From the NCBI RefSeq assembly GCF_963678975.1, contig NC_089281.1, forward strand, positions 28,571,616-28,635,615: 64,000 bases of DNA. The letters run 5' to 3'. The notes under the pieces are model-generated. The model saw nothing but the letters and a program-made list of their open reading frames with translations. It did not search any database and was not told the origin of the DNA. Position numbers and translations under genes: made by a program. Positions 11,986 through 23,983 of the stretch are shown here, one piece after another (position 1 is the stretch's first letter; every line of letters starts with the position of its first letter). Source of the DNA: Dysidea avara (lineage: Eukaryota > Porifera > Demospongiae > Dictyoceratida > Dysideidae).

Positions 11986-12554
11986 CAGGACAGCAAGGTT
12001 GCTCCAGGAATTTTGGTGACTGGTTTCCAAACTTTTGCTGTATGTACATTTAATCTAGGAGGTACGCTGGCAATTACTGAAACTGGTAACAATATTCACC
12101 AAAAAAAAATTTTTTTAATTGACAGTTTAAAAGTATATTATTAAATTGACAGTTTAAAAGTATATTATTATCAATATAGGCTGCATGCTTAATTGTGCTT
12201 GCTACTGTTGGCACAGTATCAGGTACAAGCTAAAGGGAAAAGGGACGATATTTGAAGCATATGGATGCTATTCTGGGGGCCTGGGGCATGCCCCCAGGAA
12301 AATTTTCAGATTTTAAGACTCTGATACAAGATTTTGGACTATTTTTAAATGTGTTAGCACAGGTTAAAGTAAGTAGCTAGCTAGCTATTTACAAGGAATA
12401 CAAAGAATGTGACTGTTTTATTAGGGTGGTTGACTGCTCTATTAGAGTATTTCGATCTGAACTTTGTGCAAATCAACGTAAAATATAATTTTGATTACTT
12501 GAATAGACTTAACCAGTTTCTGGAAACCTCAGAAATCCTCTAGATCCGCCCGTG
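11986..12554. mobile_element. Decayed MITE related to 29610-30028
   Basis: The left part (TGCTCCAGGAATTTTGG) and right part (AGATCCGCCCGTG) match the copy at 29610-30028. Both share an internal CCCCCAGGAAAATTT block and a TGACTGYTYTATTAGGGT/..AGAGTA motif (about 12410 and 12432). The 81-codon open frame crossing its left edge is not a gene. Confidence 0.55.
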
Positions 12555-13683
12555 GTAACACAATAAATTTCTGTGCATCTTTGAAAATACATTTACCATG
12601 CAGGCATATCAGTATAAGCTACAGCTGTAGGACCCAAATATATAGTTATATACAATGCTTTTACTGAAGCACTGCCTTCAAACAGAACGGGTAGAAGGGA
12701 TTAAGAAACTTTTAAATGTACTCATATAGGAATATGACTTCAAACATTTAATGTATTATCGAGTCTGTTGAAAATAGAAATATACCCTATTAGAACAGTC
12801 AACCACTATAGCTGCAAGGATATACGTAACTTGAACATAAGTGCATGTCTGACAATCCATATATATTTGCATCTATCTATCCAATGATGCATTTATAAAA
12901 ATGACTTTCGACTGCATTATTATAGTTTTTTTCCTGAGCATACCAGCAGGGCTGACTGCTCAGTACAAATAAATAAATAGATAAATAAAAAGTGAAAAAC
13001 CTTCTGGATTAACCACAGTATGACAAGGTCAAAAATAATAATATTAGCTATACATCTATTTACTTATTATGCCATGCAGTATAGTAAAAAAAATCCATGT
13101 ACATGTATATATATATATAATGATATCATAGAGTAATCAAGATTTGGACAGTTTTAATGATTTAGTTCATATTATATAGAACAAAGACCTACTAGCTGAC
13201 GTACTATCTATCTGTACTTCACAACCTGCACACGTTCATGAAAGCATGCACATTGACAGACGGACAAACAGTCTTGTAGATCAATCTACAATTAATGAAT
13301 CTTTATTGTACTGACTACTCTATATTAGAGTATTTTGAATTTGTATATTATGTGCAAAAAGTTTTCAGTATATATTATATATATAGCTATACATAATATA
13401 TATATATATATAGCTATAGGACACCATAGTTATTTGATAAATCCCAAGCCATATCACCCCTGGCCTAGATTTGCCAATGCACACATTTTTCCATTAGGAA
13501 AGCTGTCACAACAAAGAACTCTCTATACAATACTTCAGTGGTACTCATTGAAAGTTTTCTAAGTTGTTTTCTTGCTTCATTCATTACCTAACATGTGCAT
13601 ACACTTTTAAACAATACAGTATAATTATGCATGCAAAGACAGCTCTTGCTGTTCTTATCTTGTTTGGCTTTCCATGTGACTGG
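12555..13683. other. No gene seen
   Basis: It holds a LINE/SINE-like tail (AAATAAATAAATAGATAAAT, about 12968), two CTATTAGA-type motifs (12787 and 13318) and TA-rich runs around 13375-13410. No coding frame was recognised. Confidence 0.4.
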
Positions 13684-14267
13684 CAGAGTTGGGGTAGTTA
13701 CTTCAGAAAAGTAACTAGTTACTAGTTACACTTTGCTTTTATCCCATGTAACTTAGTTACAGTTACAGTTACTTTTCAAAAGGTAACTAAGTACTGTAGT
13801 TACTAGTTACTTTCGTAGTATAAATTATGACTTGTTTTTAGCTTTTGTAACATGAATTTTGCTAAGATATGCATCATTAGGGATGCAATGCATATGTGCA
13901 CTTAAAATAACAATTCTGTGGCTATTTTAGGTCAGTTTTAATTATTGCTACATCTCACAACATCTGTTACTCAAGCTGAATCATAGAGAACAGTACACAG
14001 AATGTGTCTACTTAATGTGGCTGTAGCATATATGGCACAAAAATTGAAGTGCTCTTTACTTTTAAAGCATCATTAGTTATAGTTCCAATGTAACTATTGT
14101 GATTAGTTACTATTGTAACTTAGTTACTTTTCAGACAATTACTCCTAGTTACAAATTACTAGTTACAAAGCAAGTAACTAGTTATATTACTAGTTACTTT
14201 AAAAGTAACTTTTTTTGTAATTATGTAACTTAATTACAAAAGTAACTATAGTTATCCCCAACTCTGG
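13684..14267. mobile_element. hAT-like MITE built of AGTTACTAGTTAC units
   Basis: A 584-bp element with ends CAGAGTTGGGGTAGTTAC and its inverse CCCCAACTCTG. Subterminal arrays of GTAACTAGTTACT can pair. Flanks GTGACTGG (13676-13683) and GCAACTGG (14268-14275) look like an 8-bp target duplication with two changes, as expected of hAT. A CAGNGTTGGG..GTTAC type of end is known for hAT MITEs in fish and other animals. Confidence 0.75.
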
Positions 14268-16859
14268 CAACTGGTTTCAGCATATAGTCTATACTGACAA
14301 GTCTCATGCATGCATGCAGCATTTCCATGCACCTTCCTTTTCACTCAAAAGAATAGGACACTTCAAGCATGAAGCCGGTAAGAAACTACTTTTTAATCTT
14401 GTACGAATTCTATCTAGTTGCATCTCATATTACTATCACTGCTATTGACACCAGCTATCATCCTATATCCTGCTGCTTTGAAGGTCCCTTGATGCTCAAT
14501 AATGCTATCACTGCCTAACGTTGGTCATTCATGCCATATATAGGGGTTAAAAAAAGGATCATGATGCTATAATAATTTATTTACATGACATCACTCACAT
14601 TGCTGTTGTTAGCTACAGTTTTCAGTGATTGATCCATGTGGGGAGGTCACAATGAGCAAACAGTTGCAAACTTGGTACAAGATACAGGAATCAGGGTTTG
14701 CAAGCCTAGAATCTGCTATTGCATTCAATTGTACATTTGCAAAGTTTTACACACATTTATTATAACATTATAGCTACTGTTATAATAAATAGTATATAAA
14801 TATAAACTCCACAATCAACAGCAATTATACAGCAGCAAGAAGATGCTTGTGATTATGACTCGTATATATAGCTATGCAAAACACATTGTTTAGTCTATAA
14901 TCCATCAGCAGACTGTCAGTGTGTTAGCTTCAGCCAAACATTAGCCAATCACAATGCTTTAATTCACTCATGCTTTAATCTCTTTCTATATATAGTCACC
15001 TGCAGAACAAAAGAGGTTGTATAGCAGTACATATAGTATATATGCATGCATGCATGCAAGTAAGTTTAAGGAAGTATGACATGTACATATAGCAGTGCAA
15101 TATATTAACCATTTTTAATGACTGCTCTATTAGAGTGTTTGATGGGTATTGAAAATTTCTTACCACACACTAGTACAAAAAAGTTGTGAATTTCACTGCA
15201 GCAGTATACTTATACTATTTTTAATTGAAGATGATCTCACTGCATTGGCATTCTGTCAAATGGTCAGTAAGCAACAGAAAGATGCTTGTTAACCATACAT
15301 GTATTACTGGAACACATTAACTACATGCTAAATAAATTGGCAACTACACTATACCTGAATTGGTTGTGGGGATATATAACTCGGTTCAGTTACATCAATA
15401 TATAACTACACCACCCGTTATGGTCTATAGCTATATACAAAATGAAATTTATATAAAACAGAATCTATATTAATAACAGAAAGCTGAAGCTGGAACATGA
15501 CCCTTAAAGGGTTGACCAGAACTCAAGAACCAGAGTAGAGTAGCGGAAACCAAAGACAAACGGTATATACCAATACACTGTCATTGTACACTATGCATGT
15601 AGCTATATTCCATGCAGAATGTTCACGTATACAGCTGTAATGCATGTTTGCCATTGGTACATGTATGTCATGTAGAGTGCTGGTCGTGCTGGTCAATCAG
15701 TACAAAACTCTCTAACAGAGCAATCATGATCACTGCAGCATGCCACTTTGGTTACTTTTTGCATTCAAGATATGTTACTGCCTCAATTACTGCACTCACA
15801 GGACCAAATTCGTCAAAATTAATATTGAATCGACCTCATCAAAAAAAAAAATTTGTAGCCCTTTAATTAATCATACCGCCCTCAGAAATATTCATCGCCC
15901 TATGGAAATTAATCAATGTGCAGTTTTAATTTATTTATACCGCCCTCATAAATATTCCATCATCCATCAAAAATTAATTGTGCAACTCATTATAATTTCA
16001 ACACCTGGCTTCACCCACACAAAAAATTACACTGTATCTACCAAAATATACTGTACTATTTTGACACTAATACTACACCATACCTAACCCTAACGTTAAC
16101 ACTATACTTTTCGCATCCCCTAAAGTCGAATGCTTGGGGCATACACACCGGTGTCAATAGCTAGTGGGTGGTTCTTATTGACACCGGTATACCGGTGGAT
16201 ATAGACACTCTGAAATGGTAAATGGAAATGCAATCTGCTGTACAGTCGGAATCAGGAATGGAACGTAACAACCAAACCTTCGTGCTCGCCTGTTTAGGGC
16301 ACCGTGTAGCTGCATATCTATAACTGTGTATATCAAGACTGACTGTGACACGCTGCTTGTTAATGAGGATTGATAGCTAATTTGCCTAATAAAATAATAA
16401 ATCAGTTATTAAGCAGTCACTATAACGTTATTGTTTGAACTTTACATAGCTACAGTGTCACATGCAAATATGACTAGAAAAGAAACTAACAACTGCACCT
16501 CACAAACACAGTCACAATACTCTCTATTCTTCTGCATCTTGTGACATCTATGCCCTGTACTTAAGTCAGTGCTCATTTCACATATTAAATCTTTATAGTG
16601 ACAGATAACCAGCTGTTGCTGTGCTGGGTGCTTCCCTTTATATAACAAATAATGAGAAAAGAATGTCCGCCCTGGGCCATATATGCATCTGCATCAAAAT
16701 TGAGGAATTTGTTGAAGTGGCTGATGAAAAACTATGGCAATCTGCCTAAAGTTAAGCATAGTCAAGTCTATATGCTTTATGCTTGGCTAAATCGTCAGTT
16801 AGAAGAAAATTCAGTTCAGTAAGGAGAAAATCTTTAAAATTCCATAGAAACTTCAGTGT
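14268..16859. other. No gene seen
   Basis: Weak repeats only: a TATTATAA-rich stretch near 14760-14800, a CTATTAGAG motif at 15124, two CCGCCCTCANAAATATTC units at 15888 and 15944, and a small palindrome CACCGGTGTCAATA / TATTGACACCGGT at 16148-16190. Open frames here have no recognisable protein features. Confidence 0.4.
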
Positions 16860-17010
16860 TGGAAGTGTTTAGGATCACTCTGTAGGTATTTTTGGATTTG
16901 GTTATGCTTATCCAATATACTATCAAGCTACTTTGAAGGAAAAGTGAGGCTGTTTTTTGGGGGTGATATTAAAGGGCAAGGAAGCCCAAATCTTCATGAT
17001 CCCTATACTG
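16860..17010. repeat. Fragment of the TTAGGGATCA element family
   Basis: Degenerate match to the right half of the element at 31664-32422, ending near ATGATCCCTA. Confidence 0.45.
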
Positions 17011-17639
17011 CATTACCATACACTGTAAGTACTTTAAATAAGTTTGTGGCATCTAATATGTTGCTCAAGGAAAGGGAAAATTAACGCCTTGGTATGATTT
17101 CATTGCATGAAGATGATGACCAGCCTGATGGAAGATAAAAGGAAATACAATTGCAAGGTGCAGAGGGAACACACTCGTCAGAACCCCAAAAGGCATATGC
17201 CACTAGTTGTTTATATTATATAGTTAAACCCCACCATAAGTATAGGATATTGTCGTTATCAACCGAGGTCGAGCAAAGCCAAGGCCAAGATGTTGCAGAT
17301 ATCCTACGTGTGCATGTGTGGTTTAACTGGCTCTATCCCACACTTTGAAGCACTTGCCTTCATAAACATTGTGACAATTACTAAACTGAGGTGTTGATAA
17401 TGTGTTATGACATGCCTTCCATCCACACTTTGAAGCATTTGATTTCATAAAGAAAACTACAATGAGGCTAGTAAAATTATGTATGGTTTTGCTGTGCTTG
17501 CAGTTTATATGGTATGGCTTCATGCACATGCATCCTGTTCCAACTGAATGTGTAAATCAACTTGTCCTTATATTTAAGCTGGGGTTTAACTACCATATCC
17601 TCCTACTGTTTTACTTTGATGTATAGGGCTTCAGTGGGA

Positions 17640-17900
17640 TAGAAGCCATAAAATCATTAACAAGGCATCAAGAACTCTTAATTTTCTAAAGCACAACTTA
17701 ATTGAGCAGATCAATTTAAATTACAATGGTCCATCCACATTAGAATACACATCTGCTACTTGGGACCCACACTACAATACTGACATCAACCAGCTTGAAA
17801 AAGTACAGAATTAAGAAAGTTGAACAATTACCACCAAACTAGTTCTGTCAACATTTTTGACAATGTTTGTACTAACTATGCATTACCCTGACCACACCAG
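17640..17900 (+). pseudogene. LINE 3' fragment (reverse transcriptase C-terminus)
   Basis: One plus-strand frame encodes a stretch with PTLEYTSATWDPHYNTDI and QLEKVQN, the typical region behind the RT of CR1/Rex/jockey-type LINEs. Stops and frameshifts follow. An (AATA)n tail lies near 17922-17940. It is a dead fragment. Confidence 0.6.
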
Positions 17901-18221
17901 TTAAACTGTCTGGTCAGTAGAAAAATAAATAAATAAATAACCTGGATCATGACCGCAAGCATTTGACAGAAGACATGGCTGCATATTCTGTAAGGTGAGC
18001 TTATTTCATCTAGGGTGTGAAATACTCATAGTAAAACAATTAGATACATTCAGTTTCATCAGCCACAATATTTCCATGACATTGTGACAGACCGTAGAAT
18101 AACTTATGGAGCACCCTAGCTGTATAGCAGTGAAGTGTCTATATATATATATGATATCCTGCCAGTGTGCAAAGTAGCATATACTTTAATCAAATTATTG
18201 AAAATGTCTATGAGTTTAATT

Positions 18222-18783
18222 GTGACCCAGTCTGACAAAACCAGGCTTATCGCCTATTTAAAAGTATCGAGAAATGCCGGTTTTAAGTATTTAGTGTGTT
18301 GTAGCTCGCCAATGGTTGAAGCTATGTGTACCAAATTTTCACACGTTTTACACCAATTCCTTACCTTCCAGAGCATCCACTGTGCAAGTAGCCAACAACT
18401 AAGTTTCCCGCCATTTTAGATAGCTCAGTTTTAAACCGAGGTTGACTGTACCAGGCGAGCTGCAAATTGGGTGGGAGGTGGGGGCCCTGGAAGGTGGCCA
18501 AGATGGTGTTCAAAAATTGAATAGGAAGGCCAAGGGATGAATTAGGCCAAGTTCACAGAGCTGTACAGCCACACACAGGCTGACCAGAACTCCATTAAGG
18601 CCCCACACCACACGTACAGATTGCCACTGGGCTTGGGCAAAGCAGCCAGCAAAACCAGACCACTCAAGTCTAGCTGATTTTAAATGTGGAATTAGATAGT
18701 TTATTCATGTAGCTGTGTGTCCTGGGTGAAAAATCGAATTTGCTGACATGGGCGATAAGACTGGTTTTCTCAGACTGGGTCAC
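18222..18783. mobile_element. GTGACC-ended transposon, 4-bp target duplication AATT
   Basis: A 562-bp element with terminal inverted repeats GTGACCCAGTCTGA(C/G)AAAACCAG, flanked by AATT on both sides. The body has no RT or transposase signature. It is the same type as 58469-59075. Confidence 0.75.
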
Positions 18784-18966
18784 AATTTATGGCCACTCCA
18801 ACTGATTATGTTCCTTGTCTCATGAAATTCAAATGCAGATTCAGAATAATTATTTTGTAAGTTACTGACTGTTCTATTACAGTACATTGATCCACACTAT
18901 TTACCATTCCAAATTTCTGCAGATTTTGTATAATCTGGCTGGTTTATCCAAGTAAATTCATGGAAC

Positions 18967-19617
18967 CATAGGCGGATCTAGAAGGTATTGTCAGGGGGGG
19001 CCAAGGGGGGGCAAGAAAATTTAGTGTACTACAGTGTTTGTTCCACTAAGAGGAATTCTAGTACACAAGTTATGTTCAGTTGCATAACTTTATTCAGTAT
19101 AGCTGGATGAATGATAGACATACAGTTGTAAGACTGTAGCTAGAGAAAAAAATTTAACCATTAGACTTCCTAGGTTTGAATTTGAGAGCATTTTTGATAA
19201 CATTTAGTGAATGAAGTGCATGCTTGCAATGCATATAAAGATTAGTTAGCCTATCCTGAGATAAAATCTGTTTGATGGTAAAGTGTACTAAATCAAATAT
19301 AAGTAGTATTGTTATAATGACATTAAATTGTGACTGTTCTATTAGAGTAGTGACTGCTCTATTAGAGTATCTCGATCTCGACACAAAAACTCAACCTAAC
19401 TTATTTGCCTCACTTTCTTTACAATGTACAGTATAACTGTAAAGTACATTTATAACTGTTGTCTTCTATTTGCACATTGGCTTTCTATACTTCTGAATAC
19501 AGTGTGAATGCATGATTCCAGTTTCTGGTATCAGTATAGTAGTGTGAGCCCAAGGGGGGCAAGAGAAGGGCCAGGGGGGGCGTAGCACCCCTTGGCCCCC
19601 CCTCAGATCCGCCTATG
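18967..19617. mobile_element. hAT-like element with perfect 8-bp duplication
   Basis: Ends CATAGGCGGATCT and AGATCCGCCTATG enclose 651 bp, flanked by perfect CATGGAAC copies (18959-18966, 19618-19625). Inside are G-runs and two adjacent TGACTGYTCTATTAGAGTA motifs (about 19331-19370) followed by TCTCGATC. The 76-codon minus frame at 19154-19384 is not recognised as a transposase. Confidence 0.85.
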
Positions 19618-19946
19618 CATGGAACATATGGACTATCATAAAGAGCTGATATCTGGTACAGCCAAGAATGAATGTTAATCTAACTATATGTTTTACGGTC
19701 TGAAATTGGTCCTTTATCATTGACTTGTGCAGTCTTGCTGCATTCCTAATTATTTCATTTTGACTCTAATTGGTTAGTAATTTGGCTGCCTTTTTTTCTC
19801 TACACTGACTATTGAAAAGGTGACCAAACTACTAGCCAAGTACAATTAAAAATAATAAATGCAGCAAGATTTCACAAGTCAGTGATGTAAGATTGTAATA
19901 CATAGCATTCATTTTTGGCCACACCAGATATCAGCTCTTTTAGTCA

Positions 19947-20054
19947 TCAGTTACTTTTATCTTTGTAGACGCACCCTTCCAAGCTGAAACAGTGTAATGT
20001 AAAAACAGCTTGGCTGTACAAAAAGGGTGCATCTACAAAGGTAAAAGTAACTGA
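19947..20054. repeat. Inverted repeat, 32-bp arms
   Basis: TCAGTTACTTTTATCTTTG at 19947 pairs with its near-exact inverse ending at 20054. An outer, weaker pair AGCTGATATCTGG (19644) / CCAGATATCAGCT (19924) encloses it, so it probably forms part of a larger foldback. Confidence 0.6.
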
Positions 20055-20068
20055 TCGACTATATCAGA

Positions 20069-20204
20069 TGTTTATCTTAACACTTATTGTGAATTGTAAC
20101 AAATCTAATTTCCCAGCTGAAATTGTAACAAATCTAATCTCCTAGCTGAATTTCAGCTGGGAGATTAGATTTGTTACAATTCACAATAAGTGTTACGATA
20201 AACA
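20069..20204. repeat. Long palindrome, about 55-bp arms
   Basis: The arms begin TGTTTATCTTAACACTTATT and contain GTAACAAATCTAAT. One arm has an extra internal copy of the last motif. Immediately downstream of the previous inverted repeat. Confidence 0.7.
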
Positions 20205-20446
20205 ACTGATTGATATGATTATTATGGTGGGGATTCTACATGTGCAGTACTATAGGCATTGACTGTGAATATTGTGTGAACACTGCAGCAGCAGGGGGGG
20301 TTCTAAAGTTCCCAGAAACTGGTCAAGTATATATTTTTAGAAAAAGTTCAGATTGGAATGTTCTCTAATAGAGCAGTCAACTACCCAGTCTTTCATACTC
20401 CATACAAACAACTATACAACAGTCTGCAGCAAATCAAAATCAACAA

Positions 20447-21012
20447 TCAGCTGTTCCCAACAACTATTTTTGGTATGAGATTGTGCTGATTGGAACACTC
20501 AGCTAAGTTTTGATTTGTCTTGTTCACAGTGCACTGAAATGTTCCACTAAAAATGTCAACAGGTGATGATCGAAAATCATTGCAGGTAACATATTGTGTA
20601 CGACCATATACAGAAATCCATTGTATAGTACGTTCACGTTGAGCTGAATCCTCAAAAACATTTAATAATTCATGGATGCAAATACACACGATCTTGAAAT
20701 TTAGCTCATTTGTAGTACTGCTTGATCCGCTAAAAATATTTCAAAATCTTTTTGTTCAAATGTTTGACATAATATTTGCAGCCAATCAAATTTTTCACAA
20801 TACATTTCCTATGGGGAAGCCATATAAGTACAGTGTCCATTACAGCCCTTTCCCGAACTTGTAATGGAGCCAAACCGTACGTGTCTGTTGTTGACACCTT
20901 TGCTGTTACCAATAATCATCTGGTTAGCTGAAATGTTAACTCTGTTGAGAAAAAATCCACTTTTAATATTTAGCTGTTTTTCAGGATTCAGCTCAACGTG
21001 AACGTACTGTAG
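20447..21012. repeat. Inverted duplication around an unrecognised minus-strand frame
   Basis: 20626-20663 and 20975-21012 are inverse copies (GTACGTTCACGTTGAGCTGA). The minus frame at 20447-20689 reads protein-like (VFEDSAQRERTIQW..CTVNKTNQNLAECSNQ). The AQRERT codons are precisely in the inverted part, as if a coding exon had been partly duplicated head to head. I do not recognise the protein. Confidence 0.4.
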
Positions 21013-21029
21013 CTAATGTCTCATGTCTT

Positions 21030-21330
21030 ATATATCCATGGTAGTGTACTGATGAGGTAGCAATGTAACACCTTATCAAATGCTTTAGTTAAGTCAAGTA
21101 TAGTGTGACATCAGTTGGGACTTCTTTTTATTATAAGGTTTGAGAATATAATAATTACAATTCTATAGAGCGTTTGTCATGAAACCCATACTGACACTTT
21201 GAAAGGATATTAAGTGAATTAAGGTCCTCCATAATTTTGGTGTATAATAATACATTCCATAGTTTTGCAACACACCAAAGTTAGTGACACCGCATGGTCT
21301 ATAGTTCGTAGGATTACTATATGATTAATC
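21030..21330 (-). pseudogene. LINE reverse-transcriptase fossil
   Basis: Minus-strand frames, shifted relative to each other, show in order NPTNYRPCGVTNFG, SKCQYGFHDKRS and ILDLTKAFDKVLH. These match the NYRPxS, xQxGFRxxRS and LDxxKAFDxV blocks of LINE reverse transcriptases. Several frameshifts make it non-functional. Confidence 0.65.
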
Positions 21331-22423
21331 CTTCAGTATACACCCCCAAAAAATTCCACTCATAAATAATTATAGCTCTATTCAGTGTTATGCTTCTGTC
21401 TCCTCGATTCATGGGTATGGTAGCTAATTAGGTTATTTGTTTCAATTTTAAGTGTTTTACTTTTTTATTTGTGTGCTTGTAGCTAACAATAACAAATTTG
21501 ATGCTTTGGAGTTTTGGTGTCATAATAATCAGGTTGAAATCAATATCGATATTTACAAGACTCCTTGCAAATTTAAGTCTTGTAGTGTGGCAACATGTAC
21601 AATTACACTACTGTTGACAAACTTTGTCCCAGCCATTGTTGCATTATGTAGTCTGCCATGTATAGTTATCACATTATGAATATTTTAATATTGGTATCAC
21701 AAAAGTAAATTTTACGATATATCAGTATATCACGCACATCCCTATATAGAGTCAACCAAAGTTATGAGAAAGAATGTAGCTTGTGTGCCACTCTTCTCCT
21801 ATAGTGCAATAAATACTGTAACATCATGCCCCATCCCTCCCAATACAGGTCTCCCTGTCCCTCCTGACAGTGTCTCCTAGATCCACCTATGATTGTGGTG
21901 GTTGCGGCATGACATATAATTATGCAGCTAAAGATAAGTCCAGTCAAGTCAAATCCTGCAGCTAAAGACAGTCCTAATTTGCTATTGATTAGCTACAAAA
22001 TTGAGTACATAGGATGTATCTGATTGGTACAAATGAAGTACAGACAGTTAGTAACATTATGTGCATGTATATATATTACTGTTGTCATTAAAGTTCTCTT
22101 TAAAATGTAGAACTTGAATTGATTTGGAGAAGATATAGCTGTAAGATAAAGTGATACTATACAGAGCTTTGCAAGTAATAATGCATAACACTGCATAGTG
22201 CTCAATATATGCACTGCTGTATGCTCTCTCCTCTAATAAACAATCACACAAACATAGTACATTATTATTATGACATTATCCTGCAGTGTTTGTAGCTATA
22301 TACATTGTTCACATGCACACTGCTTAGCTATGCATGTCAGCATGTACATAAAAATTATAGTATCAAGTCTCTACACATGTTCTGAAGAATTTTCTTCCAC
22401 AATTTGCACCGAGAAGACTCACC
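21331..22423. other. No gene seen
   Basis: AT-rich. Around 21820-21890 a CCTCCC/AGATCCACC stretch resembles decayed ends of the GGCGGATC transposons. No recognisable coding frame. Confidence 0.35.
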
Positions 22424-22531
22424 ATGCAGGATAACACATTACAAGCAAATCGTGGTACCAGCAATATCACCGTACTCTGCAGGGTAGAAAACACCAATTG
22501 CTGCTCCCATACCAATAGCAACTGTGGATAA
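22424..22531 (+). pseudogene. Fragment of a sponge-type extracellular domain
   Basis: A 35-codon plus-strand frame contains NITVLCRVENTNCC followed by a Cys-Gly and stop. The LLCxTxxxxCC-like pattern resembles an Ig-like/Fn3-associated domain I associate with large sponge receptor-like proteins. No other exon with this pattern is seen nearby, so this is probably a gene relic or an isolated exon. The match is from memory of a pattern only. Confidence 0.3.
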
Positions 22532-23186
22532 TTGTTTTGTGCAGTGTAGAAATAGCCATGATTTGAGCTATACCTAGTTGATACCAGCAACAACGTTGAG
22601 AATTACTGAAATAATCATCGAATGTGCAGTGATCAGGTGAAAGGATTGTGTGTCTGCACTTGTCTGTTACCCAATCATAACAGACATGATATCAAAAAGG
22701 TGCTCATCATACAGTGTAACATCTGAATAGCTTTAATGTGCTTTAAGGAATTAGCTTTAAGCTATGAAAAGATGTAAACAAGGTAGTGAAGTATGCATGC
22801 AGATGGCATATGCCTAGGGGCTATACTTAGCAAGAACTTAGCAAGAAGCTTAAGGTGACTCTATTGCTATGGCACAGCATGTGTACAGTGCAGTGTTGAT
22901 AACATGATGGTAATGCTACGTGATCAGTGTCTTCTGTGTAGCTCCTTATACACAACACATGCATGACAGCATATATACTCTTGATGACAGCAATACATGC
23001 ACTTACTGTTATCAAGAGCATATAGTTATATGATAACTAAACAACGTAAGTTTTATAATTACCTATCAGTCAATGGGGTTCCACATAAATTTACAGACAG
23101 CAAACATGTTTCTTATAAACAGGATACTTTCTGCAAATCACATTTTTAATGCATACCTGCAGTACATTTGTACACCATCATGATGT
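22532..23186. other. No gene seen
   Basis: AT-rich spacer; short open frames on the minus strand show no recognisable motif. Confidence 0.35.
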
Positions 23187-23983
23187 AGTCTGGCAGCACC
23201 CACCCCTTTGCATAGAGAGGAAGGGTCTGGTCACTCTAGCATTATAGAGTTGTAACAATGGACTTCTTAAACAATGATCTCACAATAATGGCAGCAAGAA
23301 TGGCATATCCAACAGCAACACAAACTATTTGTTAAAATAGATTACCGAATGGCTGCTAACATAATCAAACATACTTTCCATATTGATTAGGCAGCATTAT
23401 GTTTATTTCTTTCATCTTTTGTTATTTTAAAGAGAATCCTATTTGTAACTACAAGCCACCTCAAATCTTTATAGAGCTTTTCCATCTCCTTGACGACCAA
23501 AAATTGATGCTGTAATTTTTCATTTATTACACTGTATTTCGGCCATATTTATGAACATCGGTATTGAGCATTCTATGGGGATATTTCCAACCGCTTTACA
23601 GGTTAGCGTGCATTTTATATATGTTAATTCTTACCCAATACCAAGCCCATCCACCACAGCTTGGACTGTTATTAGCGGTTTATGCAGATTGACTAATTTC
23701 AACTTATTCATAGGCCTGCTGCATACAAAATTGTTCAACAATATGGCTAATGAAAATGGTTGTCAAGGAGATGAAAAAACTATAAAACTTTGTGACAAAC
23801 TCTTCCACAATCCACACGTTATATAATATTATAGCTTATCTATGGTAAACAAATGTCACTAAAATTTAGTAACTACCAACAACGCAATCTGATTGGTGTT
23901 ATGAGTTTTTTGTAACATGCTACAAATTGTGAATGCTAGAGTGACCAGACCCTTCCTCTATGTGAAGGGGTGGACACCGCTAG
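23187..23983. mobile_element. MITE with about 60-bp imperfect terminal inverted repeats
   Basis: The left end (CACCCACCCCTTTGCATAGA..AAGGGTCTGGTCACTCTAGC) and right end (GCTAGAGTGACCAGACCC..) are inverse copies over some 60 bp. An inner inverse pair (TTTCCATCTCCTTGACGACC near 23478, and around 23760) is also present. It carries a 91-codon frame with no recognisable domain. A fragment lies at 8253-8302. Confidence 0.65.

Noticed and set aside
16086-16100. CCTAACCCTAACG telomere-like stretch
   Set aside because: Only two units, with ordinary sequence on both sides.
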